Assembly (NCBI GenBank): GCA_017354895.1 | Contig: CP071496.1 | Location: 2,604,001 to 2,668,000 of the forward strand | Direction of reading: 5' to 3' | Length of the DNA stretch: 64,000 nt | DNA from: Podospora comata | Taxonomy: Eukaryota; Ascomycota; Sordariomycetes; Sordariales; Podosporaceae | Shown here: in pieces, positions 24,633 through 35,786 of the stretch | Numbering within the stretch: the first letter of the stretch is position 1 | Layout: each line of letters begins with the position of its first letter | The notes under the pieces: generated by a model | What the model saw: the letters and a program-made list of their open reading frames with translations, nothing else | Database searches by the model: none | Told to the model about the DNA's origin: nothing | Position numbers and translations under genes: made by a program

Positions 24633-26297
24633 TCAACAGAACCCTCTCGGATCGAAAAGCGTCCTACTATACGTCGGCATCATGTACTGCGGTCTTGCCG
24701 TCGCGTTCAAAAGTTGTTCAAAGGCCTGCAACCGTCTCGAGAGCTCGCGGTGTTCCTGCACGATCTGCTTGTTTCGACGCTCGAGCCAGTGTATGTACTC
24801 GGTTGCTTTAGTCAGGACCGCACCCTACAAGCAGTATTGGTTAGTTTTATTGGTAGGAGCTTGATCATGGTCGATATTAAACCCACCTTGCTGACTTTAG
24901 GCGCCCTCGACGGCTGATTCGGGTCCTCCCCTTCCTCATTTTCAGGTATCGTCCTCAGCGATGGAACAGCATCTCTCAACTCCGAGATCTTATCCTTCAA
25001 ATTCGTCCGGTATTTCCTCTCGATATCGTTATGCGCCGTCCGGTCCCCTCCTGCCGCCTTGACCTTCTCCTTGGTCTTGTTGTCACTGACACTGCCCTGT
25101 CGTTTTGGCTGGTGCAAAGATCCCGGTTTCGGGTGAGGTGTCATCGAATGGGGCGGTGACACTGGTTTTGGGCCACCCATACCGCCACCCATCCCCATTC
25201 CCATCCCCATTCCCGTCCCCATGCCCATTCCCATTCCCATACTTCCACTGCCCGAACCCCCTGCCGTAAAAGGTGTGCTCGTCCCCGGGTTCAATCCCGT
25301 AAAATTCAAATTCAGATTCGACCCTAACCCTCCCATACTCGACCCCGGATTCATGGCAATCGCTATTAGCCTCCTCTGCTCCGCCTCGTTCAAAGCCTGA
25401 TTGTTAAGACCAATCAAAGAGTCCATGCGCAGGCCCGGCTGCGGTCGTTCCCAGCTAAGCGGCGTCGAATAGAGCCCTTCCCGCGGCGGAACCTCGGGTG
25501 GTGGCGCAGATTCGATCTTGGACATGTGGTCGGCAAGATTAATTGAAGAAAACCCGTCATCGTCGTCGTCGTCATCCGAGAGAGCATTGTCCAACGCGCT
25601 GTCGTCCATCGTCTCCTCGTGTTTTAGCCTACCCCCCGCATGCGCAGTGTTTCTGGAACTATTCGTGTCAGTCACGGTACCCTGCCTGCTATTGCGCCTA
25701 TCCAACCGACACTCACCTCCGCTTTACAGGTGGTCTTAGTTCTCCCTCACGTCTAGAAGCCTCAAAGCCCTCGGGAATACTGGCCAGTCCCTCATCCTTG
25801 TCGAAATCCAGCCAGTAATCCACAGAATCTAGCGGCGTTGCGTCCATACTGAGCCTTGACCGTTTCCGCTCGTGGGCGTCCCTCCGCACGCCTCGTGCTG
25901 GCAATACTGGCCGCGGCTGCCTGCTGTGGGCTGAAGCTTGGGATGCGGAAGAAATGCCTGGCGAAATACTGTTGAAGCCGGTGAGCGAGGAGGGCTGGGC
26001 GATGGAATCCAGGGACAGAGGGGTTGGTGCTGTGGAAGGTGACATAGAAATGCCACCATCCAGGCCCATACCGGTGGTGTCCCATATTGGTGGTGCCTGA
26101 GCCGAGGTGCTGGTCATGAATGGCTGGTCGACCGGGTTGACCGTCTGAATCCATGTGTCAGCAAGAGAGAGCCAAGGGCCCACCAGGTCAGGTCCAGAAG
26201 GAGTGATGAGCAAAGTGTCTTGTGTGTGCTCATAAAGTCATACCTGGTTATTGGGCATCGAGAAGAACTCGAGATGTCTTAGCGGGTCCGAGTCCAT
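24633..26297 (-). CDS. SREBP-type bHLH-leucine zipper transcription factor without membrane anchor
   Basis: Four exons (26297-26244, 26144-25717, 25658-24887, 24824-24633) encode 481 residues. The bHLH begins near residue 369 (AHNDIERKYRTNLKDKI). The Tyr in ERKYR is the hallmark of the SREBP class, which lets it bind E-box and sterol-element sites. Helix 1 is followed by an acidic loop (ENEEGED). Helix 2 and the zipper come after the last intron (GAVLTKATEYIHWLERRNKQI). No transmembrane segment or DUF2014 domain follows, so it should be constitutively nuclear, as reported for Aspergillus SrbB-type factors. That equivalence is inference. Residues about 301-323 are a Gly-Met repeat. An acidic D-run lies near 189-195. 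Confidence 0.88.
25190..25250. repeat. Intragenic GC-rich minisatellite coding for a Gly-Met tract
   Basis: Tandem 6-bp units (cccatt / cccatc) lie in frame within the bHLH factor gene and encode alternating Gly and Met. Such tracts expand and contract by slippage without shifting the frame. Confidence 0.75.
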
Positions 26298-29006
26298 GGT
26301 TGCGTGCGCATGCCGTTCGGCGTGACCGATGAGAGAAAAGGGGTAAAGTCGCCGGGACGGGATCCTGTTGGTGTTGAAACTTTTCGTCCAGAAGTTCAAC
26401 GGTTTTTTTTGGTGGGGATTTGTTTGGCAGAAATGGGGTCTTGTCCGTCAAGTGATGGCAAGGCCGAAAGGTCTACCCAAATCGAGAGACGAGAGGCGTC
26501 TTACTCCAAGCCTCGTTTCGGTCTTGGTATTGTCTGGCCTCCAGACGAACAACAGGATGCTTGCAGGTGCGCAGTTTAGACTTTGGCGATCTGTGCCAAG
26601 ACCGAAGTGAGTGGCAAAGTTGCTGGATTGGGTTGAAAAGGTTGCTTTGCTTTGGACGAGTTCAAGAAGGGTGCGCAGGCGCCGACAGAATGAGTTGGTT
26701 GAAATCACCGGTGAGGTAAGTGACTGAGTGACTGAGTGTGAATGTGAGTGTGAGTGTGTTGTGTAATCGAGCGCGGGGGCTGGCTTGGATGCTTGAGGCG
26801 CGGCGGGTGGTTTCCGAGGAGAAGATCAGCAGCCACAGACGCAGCAGTGGGTAGATGTTCATGAGCTGGCGGTTGAACACAGCAGCGGACGACGGTGAGG
26901 GTCGGAGTCGGGTGCCGATAGTCACGAGATGTAGTAAGACCACGAACACTGACGGATATGGCAGCACCTAGCCAAGGGCTGTTGGAGCTACCACAAGATG
27001 GCAAATACAGGTAGGTTGAATTAAAGAGGTCCCAGTCGGAGGTTCTAGGGAAATGCAGGGTGGCGAACAGCGAACTATTATCGTGGGACAAATGCTGCAA
27101 TGCAAGTAGCCGTGTTGCGAGCAGTCCGGAAAGGGTTTCCAACAGGGGAATAGGAGTGATAAAGAAGAAGACAGGAAAAAAAAAGTACACAATGAAGGTG
27201 ACGGTCGAGTCGACACCGGCTAGGTCTAGTATTACTTTAGCGGCGATAACGAGTGAAAAGGGGGGCTATTGCGCCTATGGCGTCGAGTCCTGCGAGATCC
27301 GTATTCGAGCGTAGTGTCTCTGTGTACCTGGCCCGGAAGGTATCGCTCCAGATGCGGTTTATGGAGGCCGGTAGCTGACGAGCGGGAGGTGATGTTGTCG
27401 GGTTGTATGTGTGAGAGAGCTATGTACAGGAAGTGTACAAGAAACAGACAGAGAGAGCGCGGGAAGTCGGAAGCGGGCTCGAGGAGAAGATGGGAGGTAC
27501 CTAGGGCCCTTGTCGAGTAGTGTCGAAGAGCAGCATCAGGAAGACTGAATGTCGGTCCAGTGGCAGAATCTCCTTTCCTATTAGAGCCAGACAGGGGCGG
27601 GCTGACAGTAACGGACGACTTTGCAGGAAGACGATCTCGGTCTCGGCAACTGGCAGCAACGGCCAGAGAGGGTAAAAATGTATGGTGGTGTTGTTGAGCC
27701 GGGCCGAAGATACACACAGACAGATGGACACCAGAGGGAGGCTGTAACTTTTTTTGCTGGTAGCGTGGCGGCGGGATAACGTGTGGGAGGTGGGTAAAAT
27801 CAGTGATCACAAGCAACAAACACTCCTCGTGAAGTGGGTGAGACTGCAAATGGCTTCTTGGGACCTGGGATCGTTGAAGATCTCGATGGGTGTGGCACCC
27901 TGGTATTCCAGGAGGTCGCTAGGAGTTGCTGCTAGAAGCCGATTGGGCTGCTGGATCTCTGTTGCTGTCGAGATGGCCTGACTTTTGGGCTTGGGAAATT
28001 CACTCAGACACTTTACGGATTCTCTGGGGAGCTTTGGGAAGGCGGCCAGAGGCCAATCGGGGGATTGGAGCTCTGACGCAGACTCTTTTGATTTGGGCTG
28101 ATTTGAGAGCAGAATCATGCCACTTTTTGTCTTGGAGAAGGCTGCGGGTGCGTGCTTCTCCACCAGCCAAGCCGGCAGTAGCTCGATCGGCGCCGTGCTG
28201 TGATTGGCTGCAACCCCTCTGCTGGATGTCAGCCTTACCTACGACAAAAAGATTCTGACGGGGTCTGGACCCTGATATTGACAACTCCAAGGAACATGGC
28301 TGGATGTTCTGGTCTCGCCTGGACCTGCGCCGGGCTATGGATTTTCCTGCTCTAAATGCAAGGGCTGCCACATCACGAATAACGATATTCTCGAAGTCAT
28401 GGAAGCATCGGATGCCACTTGATATATATATATATATATATATATATTTGTCTGAGGTGTTGAAGCGGTCAAGCTTTGCGTTGCATTTTTGTTACTCAGC
28501 GGCGAGAAGAAGAAAAGCAAAGACCTCTTAGCTAGGTAAGTAAAGTCGGGCGATTCGGCAGCCTAATGGAAACAGGGAGCCGCAATTGCCGTGCCATTTC
28601 GTTCCATTTGCGTCGCGGAGCTATTGCAGCGTGGATTTGATATTTATACATCAAAACCAGCCAACCTGGTAAGGTCGGCCCGGCCCGCTGACATTTCCAA
28701 AGCCATTGCAAAGCGTGTGTTTGTTGACAGCTTCACCCTATACCCTAACCCTGAGAATATCACATGGTAGGGTGGGGTCCCCCACAAGAAGCACATGCCA
28801 AGATTGATGATCGATCGTGGGGCTGCCTGGTTGCCCTGATGCACTGGACAACCTCAAAGCTTACGACTCCTCTTTTGGGAAACCTTTCACAAAAAACACA
28901 GATACTCATCCGTTTGCTCGTTACTGAGCCGCCACTCCGCTTTGTCCATCATCTCTGACAACAAATAGCCAAAGGGCGGAGAACAGCAACCGATATCTTA
29001 GCTAAC
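26298..29006. promoter_or_regulatory. Long divergent intergenic region, bHLH factor / ATG12
   Basis: About 2.7 kb separate two head-to-head genes, well above the usual spacing in this block. This suggests a long leader or large promoter for the transcription factor gene. The open frames inside look like chance. A (TA)n run lies at 28422-28447. Near 28740 are two CCCTA units that resemble telomere repeats. No specific factor site can be assigned. Confidence 0.45.
28422..28447. repeat. (TA)n microsatellite
   Basis: About 13 TA units lie in the ATG12 upstream region. Confidence 0.9.
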
Positions 29007-29518
29007 ATGGCATCCTCACCTTCACCCTCCCGCCCGACAGCGGACGACACCAATACATCACCACCGGCATCCCCTGTTTTGGAAGGTCATGACTCTCCGG
29101 ATCTGCCCCTCACCATGACAGCATCCACAGTTCTAATGACCCTGCCCCGTGATGCCACAACTGCCCTCGCCGCTGCCGGAGCCTTCCCTCAGGAGAAAGT
29201 CATCGTGCGTTTCCGGCCTGTCGGAGCAGCCCCGGCCGTACCTCGAGAGCAGGTCAAGGTTTCCAGCAGCTACAAGTTTGAGAGTGTTGTAGCCCATCTG
29301 AGGAGATCTCTCAAGGTCAGGGATACAGACAGTGTGTTTCTCTACATTAACAGCACCTTTGCCCCGTCACTAGACGAGGTAGTGGGCAACCTATGGAGGG
29401 TAAGCGATACTCGACTTGTACTGACATGACACTTTGCTAACACTACGGGCTGCAGTGCTTCAAAGACTCGGAAAACAGACTGAATGTGTCCTACTCGATT
29501 ACTCCTGCGTTTGGATAG
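29007..29518 (+). CDS. atg12: Autophagy ubiquitin-like protein ATG12
   Basis: This is the ubiquitin-like modifier that Atg7 (E1) and Atg10 (E2) attach to Atg5. The conjugate then drives Atg8 lipidation at the forming autophagosome. Exons 29007-29399 and 29456-29518 give 151 residues. A disordered Ser/Pro/Thr-rich N-terminus is followed by the ubiquitin fold ([10 protein letters not shown], then [34 protein letters not shown]). After the 56-nt intron comes [20 protein letters not shown]. The protein ends in Gly, as needed for conjugation without processing. The start ATG sits in gctaacATGGC, a reasonable fungal context. The gene is convergent with the ketopantoate enzyme gene. Confidence 0.96.
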
Positions 29519-29807
29519 TAAGTCTACCATGTTGGCATGACCGAAACCGCGACAAAGTTATGTGTCCCAGTCAAAAGCATGAAGCTATTATCCTTGAGTA
29601 TTATTTGAAGAGCCCCTTTGATGAAACGCACCAAAGGCATCCTAACTACCTATCAACACAACATGGTATCCGCCAAAATGCAATCAAATGGCCAAACAGA
29701 AAACCAGTTACCGCCAATGCATACAATAAACCACAACGCTGAACCCAAGTGCAAAACGGACAACCACGCCATGCGAAGCATCCAACACCCCCAAATCCCA
29801 ATATTCT

Positions 29808-30928
29808 TTACACATCCTTGACCGTCTCCGCGAACGCCTCGAGCTCGTCCTTTGGAATCGGGTACGTGTGCTCAGGGGCAGGATATTGCCGACTCTTGAC
29901 CTCGTCTCGATAAGTCTCAATGGCCCGGAGACTCTCTGACCAGACATCGCCATACTTCTTGACAAACTTGGGGAGGAACCTTCCAGGGGGAAAGTTGCCC
30001 GTCATGTCGACCTGCACAAGCACCTGACCAGAGCAGCCGTTTCCAGCACCAATGCCAATAGTTGGAACAGAGAGTTTCTCAGTGATGATGGATGCCACCT
30101 CGGCAGGGACTGCCTCCAGGACCATGGCAAAGCACCCGGCTTCTTGAATGGCGAGTGCATCTTCCAGCACCTTCATAGCACCGTCAGACGTCTTGCCTTG
30201 GACTCTGAAACCACCCAGGGCATTCTGCCGTTGAGGAGTGAGGCCTACATGGCCAAGTACTGGAATGCCGGCTCTGGTGATTTTGGCAATGGTGGGAGCC
30301 ATCTCTTTGCCGCCTTCAAGCTTGATGCCTTGCATGCGGCCCTCTTTGACAAACCGGATGGCTGTCTCGAGAGCCTGTTCCGGGGCGATCTCGTATGAGC
30401 CCATGGGAAGGTCACCAATCTAGGAGGAATGTCAGTCAGTCTATTGCAGAGTAGAGGGGACCAGAATAGAACACATACAGTAAAGGCAGCTCGGGTGGCA
30501 CGTGCAACGGATCGACAGTGTAACAACATCTCTTCCAGAAGAACCTCTGATGTATCTTCCATGCCGAGGGCCACCATGGCAAGGCTGTCGCCGACGAGGA
30601 CCATGTCCATGCCGGCGGCATCTGCCACATGGGCACTGGGGAAGTCATGGGCAGTGATCATGGTGATAGGCTCACCCCTCTTGTGCATGGCTCGGAGGGT
30701 ACCGATGGTGACCTTTTTGCGGGGGTTGGTGGGTGGCGTGCCCATGGGGGAGTGGGAGCTGCTTCTGGTTTGCTGATTTGATGCATGTTTTTGGCGGAAT
30801 ACAGAGGCAAAGGGTGTTGTGGTGTTGAGTGTTGATGTTGTTGATAGTGTTGTTGGTGGTGGTCGTGTGCCCCTGGAAAGGGTAGCGCACGACCTCCGAG
30901 CAACTGAGGACAGTGATGATAGGTACAT
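29808..30928 (-). CDS. panB: Ketopantoate hydroxymethyltransferase (3-methyl-2-oxobutanoate hydroxymethyltransferase)
   Basis: This enzyme transfers a hydroxymethyl group from methylene-THF to 2-ketoisovalerate, giving ketopantoate, the first committed step to pantothenate and CoA. Exons 30928-30479 and 30419-29808 give 353 residues. The first 62 or so residues are rich in Ser, Thr and Arg, like a mitochondrial presequence; an internal Met (MGTPPT) precedes the core. Core motifs are TIGTLRAMHKRGEPITMITAHD, the LVGDSLAM loop with the metal-binding Asp, IGDLPMGSYE at the exon join, GIKLEGGKE, PVLGHVGLTPQ and TIGIGAGNGCSGQVLV. All are typical of PanB. Confidence 0.96.
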
Positions 30929-32989
30929 AGGGTGTACTTGTTGTCACTGAAGAGGTGTGTGTGTGCGTGTGCGTCTTGCTGCACGGTGACGTCTTGTTTC
31001 AAAGTGGAAAAAAGTGGTGGTTGTTTCTCAGCTCTCTTTTTTCCTCTGCAAAGAACAGAAAGAGAAGAGTTTTTGGGAATCTGAAAATGAGCATGGTTGG
31101 GGCGAATTCGCGCAGTTTTTAATCAGCAGGGTCATGATGGTTTTTGCTGCGTACAATTGAGTATCTCTCTTGAATCCGCTGGAGTTTTGTTTGTTGCGGC
31201 GCCCCTCCACCCAGAGGCCCAGTAAAACTACAGGGCGGGTTTCTTACCCCGAAAAAAAGGTTGAGGCCGGCTCTTTGCAAGCGGTTCGGGCGATCGGGGT
31301 GGAACATGATTGGTCATGAACGGTGAGCTGGAACTGTGGCCGCTGGAGCCGAGGCAGTGGTTTCGCCGAGTGCTTTTCCATCAGACATCTTTCAACACTT
31401 CCATGCATCCATCAGCTGAAGTGGCAGCCTTGTTATTGATTGTGTTATCTACTCTCAGCCTTGGGGCCATTGTGGTTGCTTTGGTGTCAGATGTACTTTT
31501 GATATTGAGTCTTTTAAAACTATGTTGTGAGCGGAGTTCAAAGATTTCTTACCCCTCCAACATTTTGGACTTGCAACAGCAAAGCCAGAAAACCGGAGCC
31601 AAGCCGTCGATTTGCATGCCCGATTCCGGGTCAGCTCTGAGGATCAAATGTTACCGGCCAGGCACGCGTGACTCCTCCGCCTTTGCCATTGCCGTTCGCC
31701 CTCAGCTACCGCCCATTGGGTTATGGTGTCGTATGCCCATCTACAAAAGGTGAGGAGATGGCTGTTCCCTACCCCGCTTCGCCGTACTTGTCTGTTTAAC
31801 TCCGCGGGGACTACCCGGCAGGCCCGGGTTGCTTTAAAGTGGTCTCTTTGACAAGATATCGGTATACACGAGATCAAAGCCTGGATATTCTGTATGTTGG
31901 AGACTTGACTGTCAGTCCGGATTAAGGGGCCCGTTGAAAGAAGACAAAGGTGTGCCTGAGACCTGACCGCCATCGGGCCAACATCAACTCTTCCCAAATG
32001 CTTGGGCCCTCCAATCGCATGGCGTCATCTGTCTCCACCGATCACTGACACCTCATCGAACACTCATGAATGTCCATTCATACATCCAAATGGAATCTAG
32101 GAACAAGAGAGATCGGCAATATCGGGCGGTTGGGTTGTTGATTACAAAATTGGCGTGATGGCCTAAAAGCCAACCATTGCGGGATACTCTTGGTTTTGGC
32201 TTCTCCTGTACTTGGGTGGCCTCATTGAATCTCTCTCTCTCTCGGAGCAACTGGCAATTGTCCAAGCGGCTGGAAGAGGCCCAGAGCGGGCGGGCAACGC
32301 ATCCACCTTGAGGCTGCTGCAGGTGGGTGACTTCCACTGTCTGACGTCGTGACCTTTGAAAGGGACTACCACCTCATGAAGCAATCATTTCCCTTCCCCT
32401 TTTGCCCCCTTTCCAATAAAATCGCAAGCCCTTCAACGCCTCTCTCTGTAACTGCATAAAACGGCACCTAATAAGGCAGAAACCAGAAGCCGCCATTCAG
32501 GTACAACACATCAAACAACCACAGATAAAGACCCCCCATTCCCCGCATCCCGCATTAACACTACGTGCCACACCCACCGCTGCTAGTACACCATAAGACC
32601 ACCACCACCACCACCACCCAGCTGAGTCAACCGATCCGATCGTCGACACCTAATAGCAGCAGCCCTCGCTCGCCTCTTTCGTAAGTGCGCGCCTGCCAAC
32701 TCTAAAAAGAAAACCATCCAGTTAGGCCAGCGAAAAAAAAAACACCTTTGGGATTCATCTCCTTTTACGCCATACCTATCCTGCTGTGGCTCTGCTTGCT
32801 ACTTACTACATCCTCTCTTCCTTTCCTCACACCGATCCCGCAAACCTCGAACGCCCTGCCAGTTGCCACCCGCTAACTCAAACTCCTCGATTTTGACAAG
32901 ACCGACGCCGAAAACTCCACGCGGGCGTGTCCCTTTGAAAGCCACACCATCCCAAACGACTGGTAACGTAGCGATCCAAGTCGACAAAG
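30929..32989. promoter_or_regulatory. Divergent intergenic region, panB / UBC8
   Basis: About 2 kb lie between two head-to-head genes. Open frames here (for example 31310-31753 plus) have no recognisable domain. A CAC-rich run near 32598-32618 and pyrimidine-rich DNA from about 32760 to 32830 lie just upstream of UBC8 and probably fall in its leader. No RNA gene is seen. Confidence 0.4.
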
Positions 32990-34030
32990 ATGGCTTCCCC
33001 GCGTCGCCGCATCGAGACAGATGTCATGAAGCTGTAAGTCTACCTGCGAGGAAGGGTGATAAAAAACCAGGACTGATGGGAAATGGGTCGATAGGTTCAT
33101 GAGCGATTATGAGGTCACCTTGGTCAATGATAATAGTACGTATACATACATATACCCGACAGCGTGGGGCAAGGGGCTTGATGCGGTGGGATGCTAACAG
33201 GTTATGCTTAATTTGCAGTGTAAGTCAAGCTCGACGCCACGACGATGGCAACAGCGGCCCGATACTCCACACGGTGCGATGGTTTGCGAGATGGGAACCT
33301 TAATGACTGATGCGAGTGGTGGGAACGATAGGCAGGAGTTTTACGTGCGGTTCAAGGGGCCTACTGAGAGTATGTGATATCTGCTCGATAAAAGAGGTGG
33401 GATAGCTAACCCGGTGCAGCTCCCTTCGAAGGTGGTGTCTGGAAGGTTCATGTTGAGCTCCCTGATCAGTACCCGTATAAGTCGCCGAGTATTGGGTTCG
33501 TGAACAGGATTTTTCACCCTAATATTGATGAGCTGTAAGTTTGACCACACGGAAGCATATAGGCAAGATTGGAATGAGAGGCTAACGACTGGGGGATTAT
33601 AGGTCTGGATCGGTCTGCCTCGACGTCATCAACCAAACCTGGTCGCCCATGTTCGACATGATCAATATTTTCGAAGTCTTCCTCCCGCAGCTGCTGCGCT
33701 ACCCGAACCCGACGGATCCGCTGAATGGGGAGGCGGCGGCGCTGTTGATGAGGGAGCCGAAAAGTTATGATATCAAGGTCAAGGGTGAGTAGCCTTTCTG
33801 CTCTCTTTTTACGGTCACTCGCTTTTACCGGAATCCTCGGGTCGTAAATGGACAAGTACAAAATTGCTGACGATATCCCAATGACAGAGTATGTCCAGAA
33901 ATACGCCAGCAAAGAAGCAGCCGACGATGCCGGCGCCGAAAGCGAAGACGACGACGATCTGTCCTCGGTGGCGAGTTTCGACGACGACGATGAGGAACAG
34001 CAGCCAGCTGGTAAGATGGATGATGTATAG
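32990..34030 (+). CDS. ubc8: Ubiquitin-conjugating enzyme E2, Ubc8/UBE2H type
   Basis: This is the E2 that, in yeast, works with the GID E3 ligase to ubiquitinate gluconeogenic enzymes. Exons are 32990-33033, 33095-33135, 33219 (one base), 33332-33369, 33420-33534, 33603-33784 and 33888-34030. They total 564 nt, or 187 residues. The catalytic Cys85 lies in [13 protein letters not shown], and the HPN motif is in [10 protein letters not shown]. The tail is acidic (EDDDDL ... DDDDEEQQ), typical of this class. Codon 29 (Met, in NDNMQEFYV) is built from A of exon 2, T of the one-base exon and G of exon 4. Without that T the sum is 563 nt and the frame breaks. The start ATG is in acaaagATGGC. The gene is convergent with the Saf4-like gene. 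Confidence 0.93.
33219..33219 (+). other. ubc8: Candidate one-nucleotide exon in UBC8
   Basis: A single T lies between the acceptor atttgcag (ending 33218) and the donor GTAAGT (33220-33225). The flanking introns are 33136-33218 (GTACGT donor, GCTAAC branch) and 33220-33331 (ACTGAT branch, GATAG acceptor). I tried the visible AG sites for a single-intron join. Only one was in phase (exon from 33163), and it meets a stop codon after a few residues. Confidence 0.8.
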
Positions 34031-34661
34031 GGTTGGATTCGTGGTTTGTTTCCGAGGGGTACTCCAGCGGTGTGTTGAATGCTTTTTTGTCTTGACCAAA
34101 TCATGGATGGACTACAGGTATGGGTGGATAAGGGAGTTGCAATGGCTTGGTACGGTACTAAGGGTTTCCTAACGTTTCTGGTTCCTGGTTTTGATATCCA
34201 TTGTTTTTCTTTTCTTGGAGGTTGATGCACACTTGGAGGCTGTGAATGTGTTGCTTGGTTTGCTTGGCTCCGGACTTTCGGCAACAAAGGGTTTGAGGTT
34301 GGCTTGTGTGAGAAACAGTCAGACGGTGAACCTGAATGCACACAGTTTAGGCGACTTCACTATATATGTTCAGGAGCAAGGTTATAGAGCGACTTTTACA
34401 ACGACTGCTAGTGTTGTAGAGTGAGGCAGCAGCTACAGATCTGGAGCAAGCTGCAGCCAGCCAATCAGCGCCGATAAGACAGAATATGACTTGACTAATA
34501 GTCTCCCAAGTTGTAGTTGTAGTTGCAGTTGTAGTCAAAGCCGCTAGGTACCGACAAATGGGGAAAGCGAAAAACAATCAATCTTTTCATGAGTATGGGG
34601 TATCATCGCTATGCTATGCAAATAAAACAAAATGCAAACCTTTTCCGCGTCCCTCCGGAAG
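34031..34661. other. Intergenic region between convergent UBC8 and Saf4-like genes
   Basis: About 630 bp form the 3' flanks of both genes. A repeated gttgtagttg unit lies near 34510-34535. No gene is supported. Confidence 0.4.
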
Positions 34662-35786
34662 TTAAGCCGAGTCAGAGTCGTAACTCACGAGTAGAGCACG
34701 GTGCCCTGCAGGTGCTGTCGGCTTAAGCTCCCCTTTGCCACCTCCAGCGAGGGTATCTTCTGGCTGCGTCGGTGCCGGTGCCGGTATCGGTTTCTCACCC
34801 CCATCCTCTGCCCCCCGCTTCCTTTTCTTCAACCCAGGAAGCAAACCACCCCCCTTGTCCCTGCTGCTTTTGTTGTCCCCAAAAGCAACCAAGAACGGGT
34901 CTTTCATCGCCCTGGTATTTGTCCTAATCTCCTCCACCAAACTCTCCCTCATCCTGTCAGCCTTAATCTCCCTCTTCAACCTCCCCTTTCCCTCCTTTTT
35001 AAGCCCCTCTTTCTTTTTCCCATCCTCAAACAACGGCCTCGCCAAAACCCTCTCCACCCCCATCCCCTCGTTCCCCTCGGACACACCCCCAAAATCAACC
35101 AATCCCGCCCTCAACCCATCCTCCTCCCTTTCAGGAAGCAACTTGATCCCCAACCCCATCCTCTCCCTTATCCCCTCATCCCTCTCCCCCTCCCGTTCCC
35201 GCCTCTTCCTCCCCTCCCTGAACCCCGCCCTCAACCTCCTGTTGGCAGTAAACGGGTCCTCCCACAGCCTCTCATTATTATCCCGCAACTCATCTATCCT
35301 AACCGTCGCATCCCTCGCCTGCTCCCTATCCGCAATCGTCTTTTCCAGCTTCCCAAACGCCGTCTCCCTCTCCTCTTCCTTTTCCCTCTGCGTCTTGATG
35401 CTCGTCGTGACTAAATCATCAGTCGAGGTAGCGACGTTTTGTCTCCGGGCGCCCGAGAGGACGACATAGTCTGTGTTTTTGGGGTCGGTCTGGATGGTGA
35501 TGGTGCCGGAGCAAGGGGGGTGGCGGAGGGTGAAGGTGTAGATTGGGGTGGTGTGGTAGGAGCCGGAGCGAGACTTGGAGGCGTTGAAGCGGACGCCTTG
35601 GGGGATGAGGGTTGGTTGGGGGCAGGTGGCGCACCAGATGGGGAAGGGCATCTCGAAGCGGACGGTGAGGAGGCCGGGTTTGGAGGCGCGGGGGCCGAGG
35701 GGATGTTTTTTGTGGAGGGGGTTGCCTGAGGTGAGGAGGCCTTCGAGGTCTGGGGGGACGTAGCGGCCCATGTTGAAGCCTTGCAT
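34662..35786 (-). CDS. saf4: CWC16-family splicing factor, Saf4/CCDC130-like
   Basis: This is a single-exon gene of 374 residues. CWC16 proteins (Yju2/CCDC94 and Saf4/CCDC130) act in the spliceosome around the catalytic steps. The N-terminus MQGFNMGRYVPPD is typical of fungal Saf4, so I start at 35786, although the frame stays open to 35909. The core reads LLTVRFEMPFPIWCATC, then GVRFNA, YHTTPIYTFTLRHPPC and TDPKNTDYVVLSGA. The second zinc pair reads RHPPC rather than the animal CXXC. The C-terminal half is coiled-coil-like and rich in Arg, Glu and Lys, ending in LLVSYDSDSA. The coding strand shifts from C-rich to G-rich near 35420. Confidence 0.9.
   Translation of the reverse strand: MQGFNMGRYVPPDLEGLLTSGNPLHKKHPLGPRASKPGLLTVRFEMPFPIWCATCPQPTLIPQGVRFNASKSRSGSYHTTPIYTFTLRHPPCSGTITIQTDPKNTDYVVLSGARRQNVATSTDDLVTTSIKTQREKEEERETAFGKLEKTIADREQARDATVRIDELRDNNERLWEDPFTANRRLRAGFREGRKRREREGERDEGIRERMGLGIKLLPEREEDGLRAGLVDFGGVSEGNEGMGVERVLARPLFEDGKKKEGLKKEGKGRLKREIKADRMRESLVEEIRTNTRAMKDPFLVAFGDNKSSRDKGGGLLPGLKKRKRGAEDGGEKPIPAPAPTQPEDTLAGGGKGELKPTAPAGHRALLVSYDSDSA

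Noticed and set aside
31310-31753. 147-codon plus-strand frame with a hydrophobic stretch
   Set aside because: One possible TM but no domain, no codon bias, and placement in a promoter region. Likely chance.
33136-33331. A single intron across the UBC8 one-base exon region
   Set aside because: Of the visible acceptors, only the one giving an exon from 33163 is in phase with exon 4, and it meets a stop codon after a few residues.
33514-34341. 275-codon minus-strand frame opposite UBC8
   Set aside because: It is antisense to conserved E2 exons, with no domain of its own.
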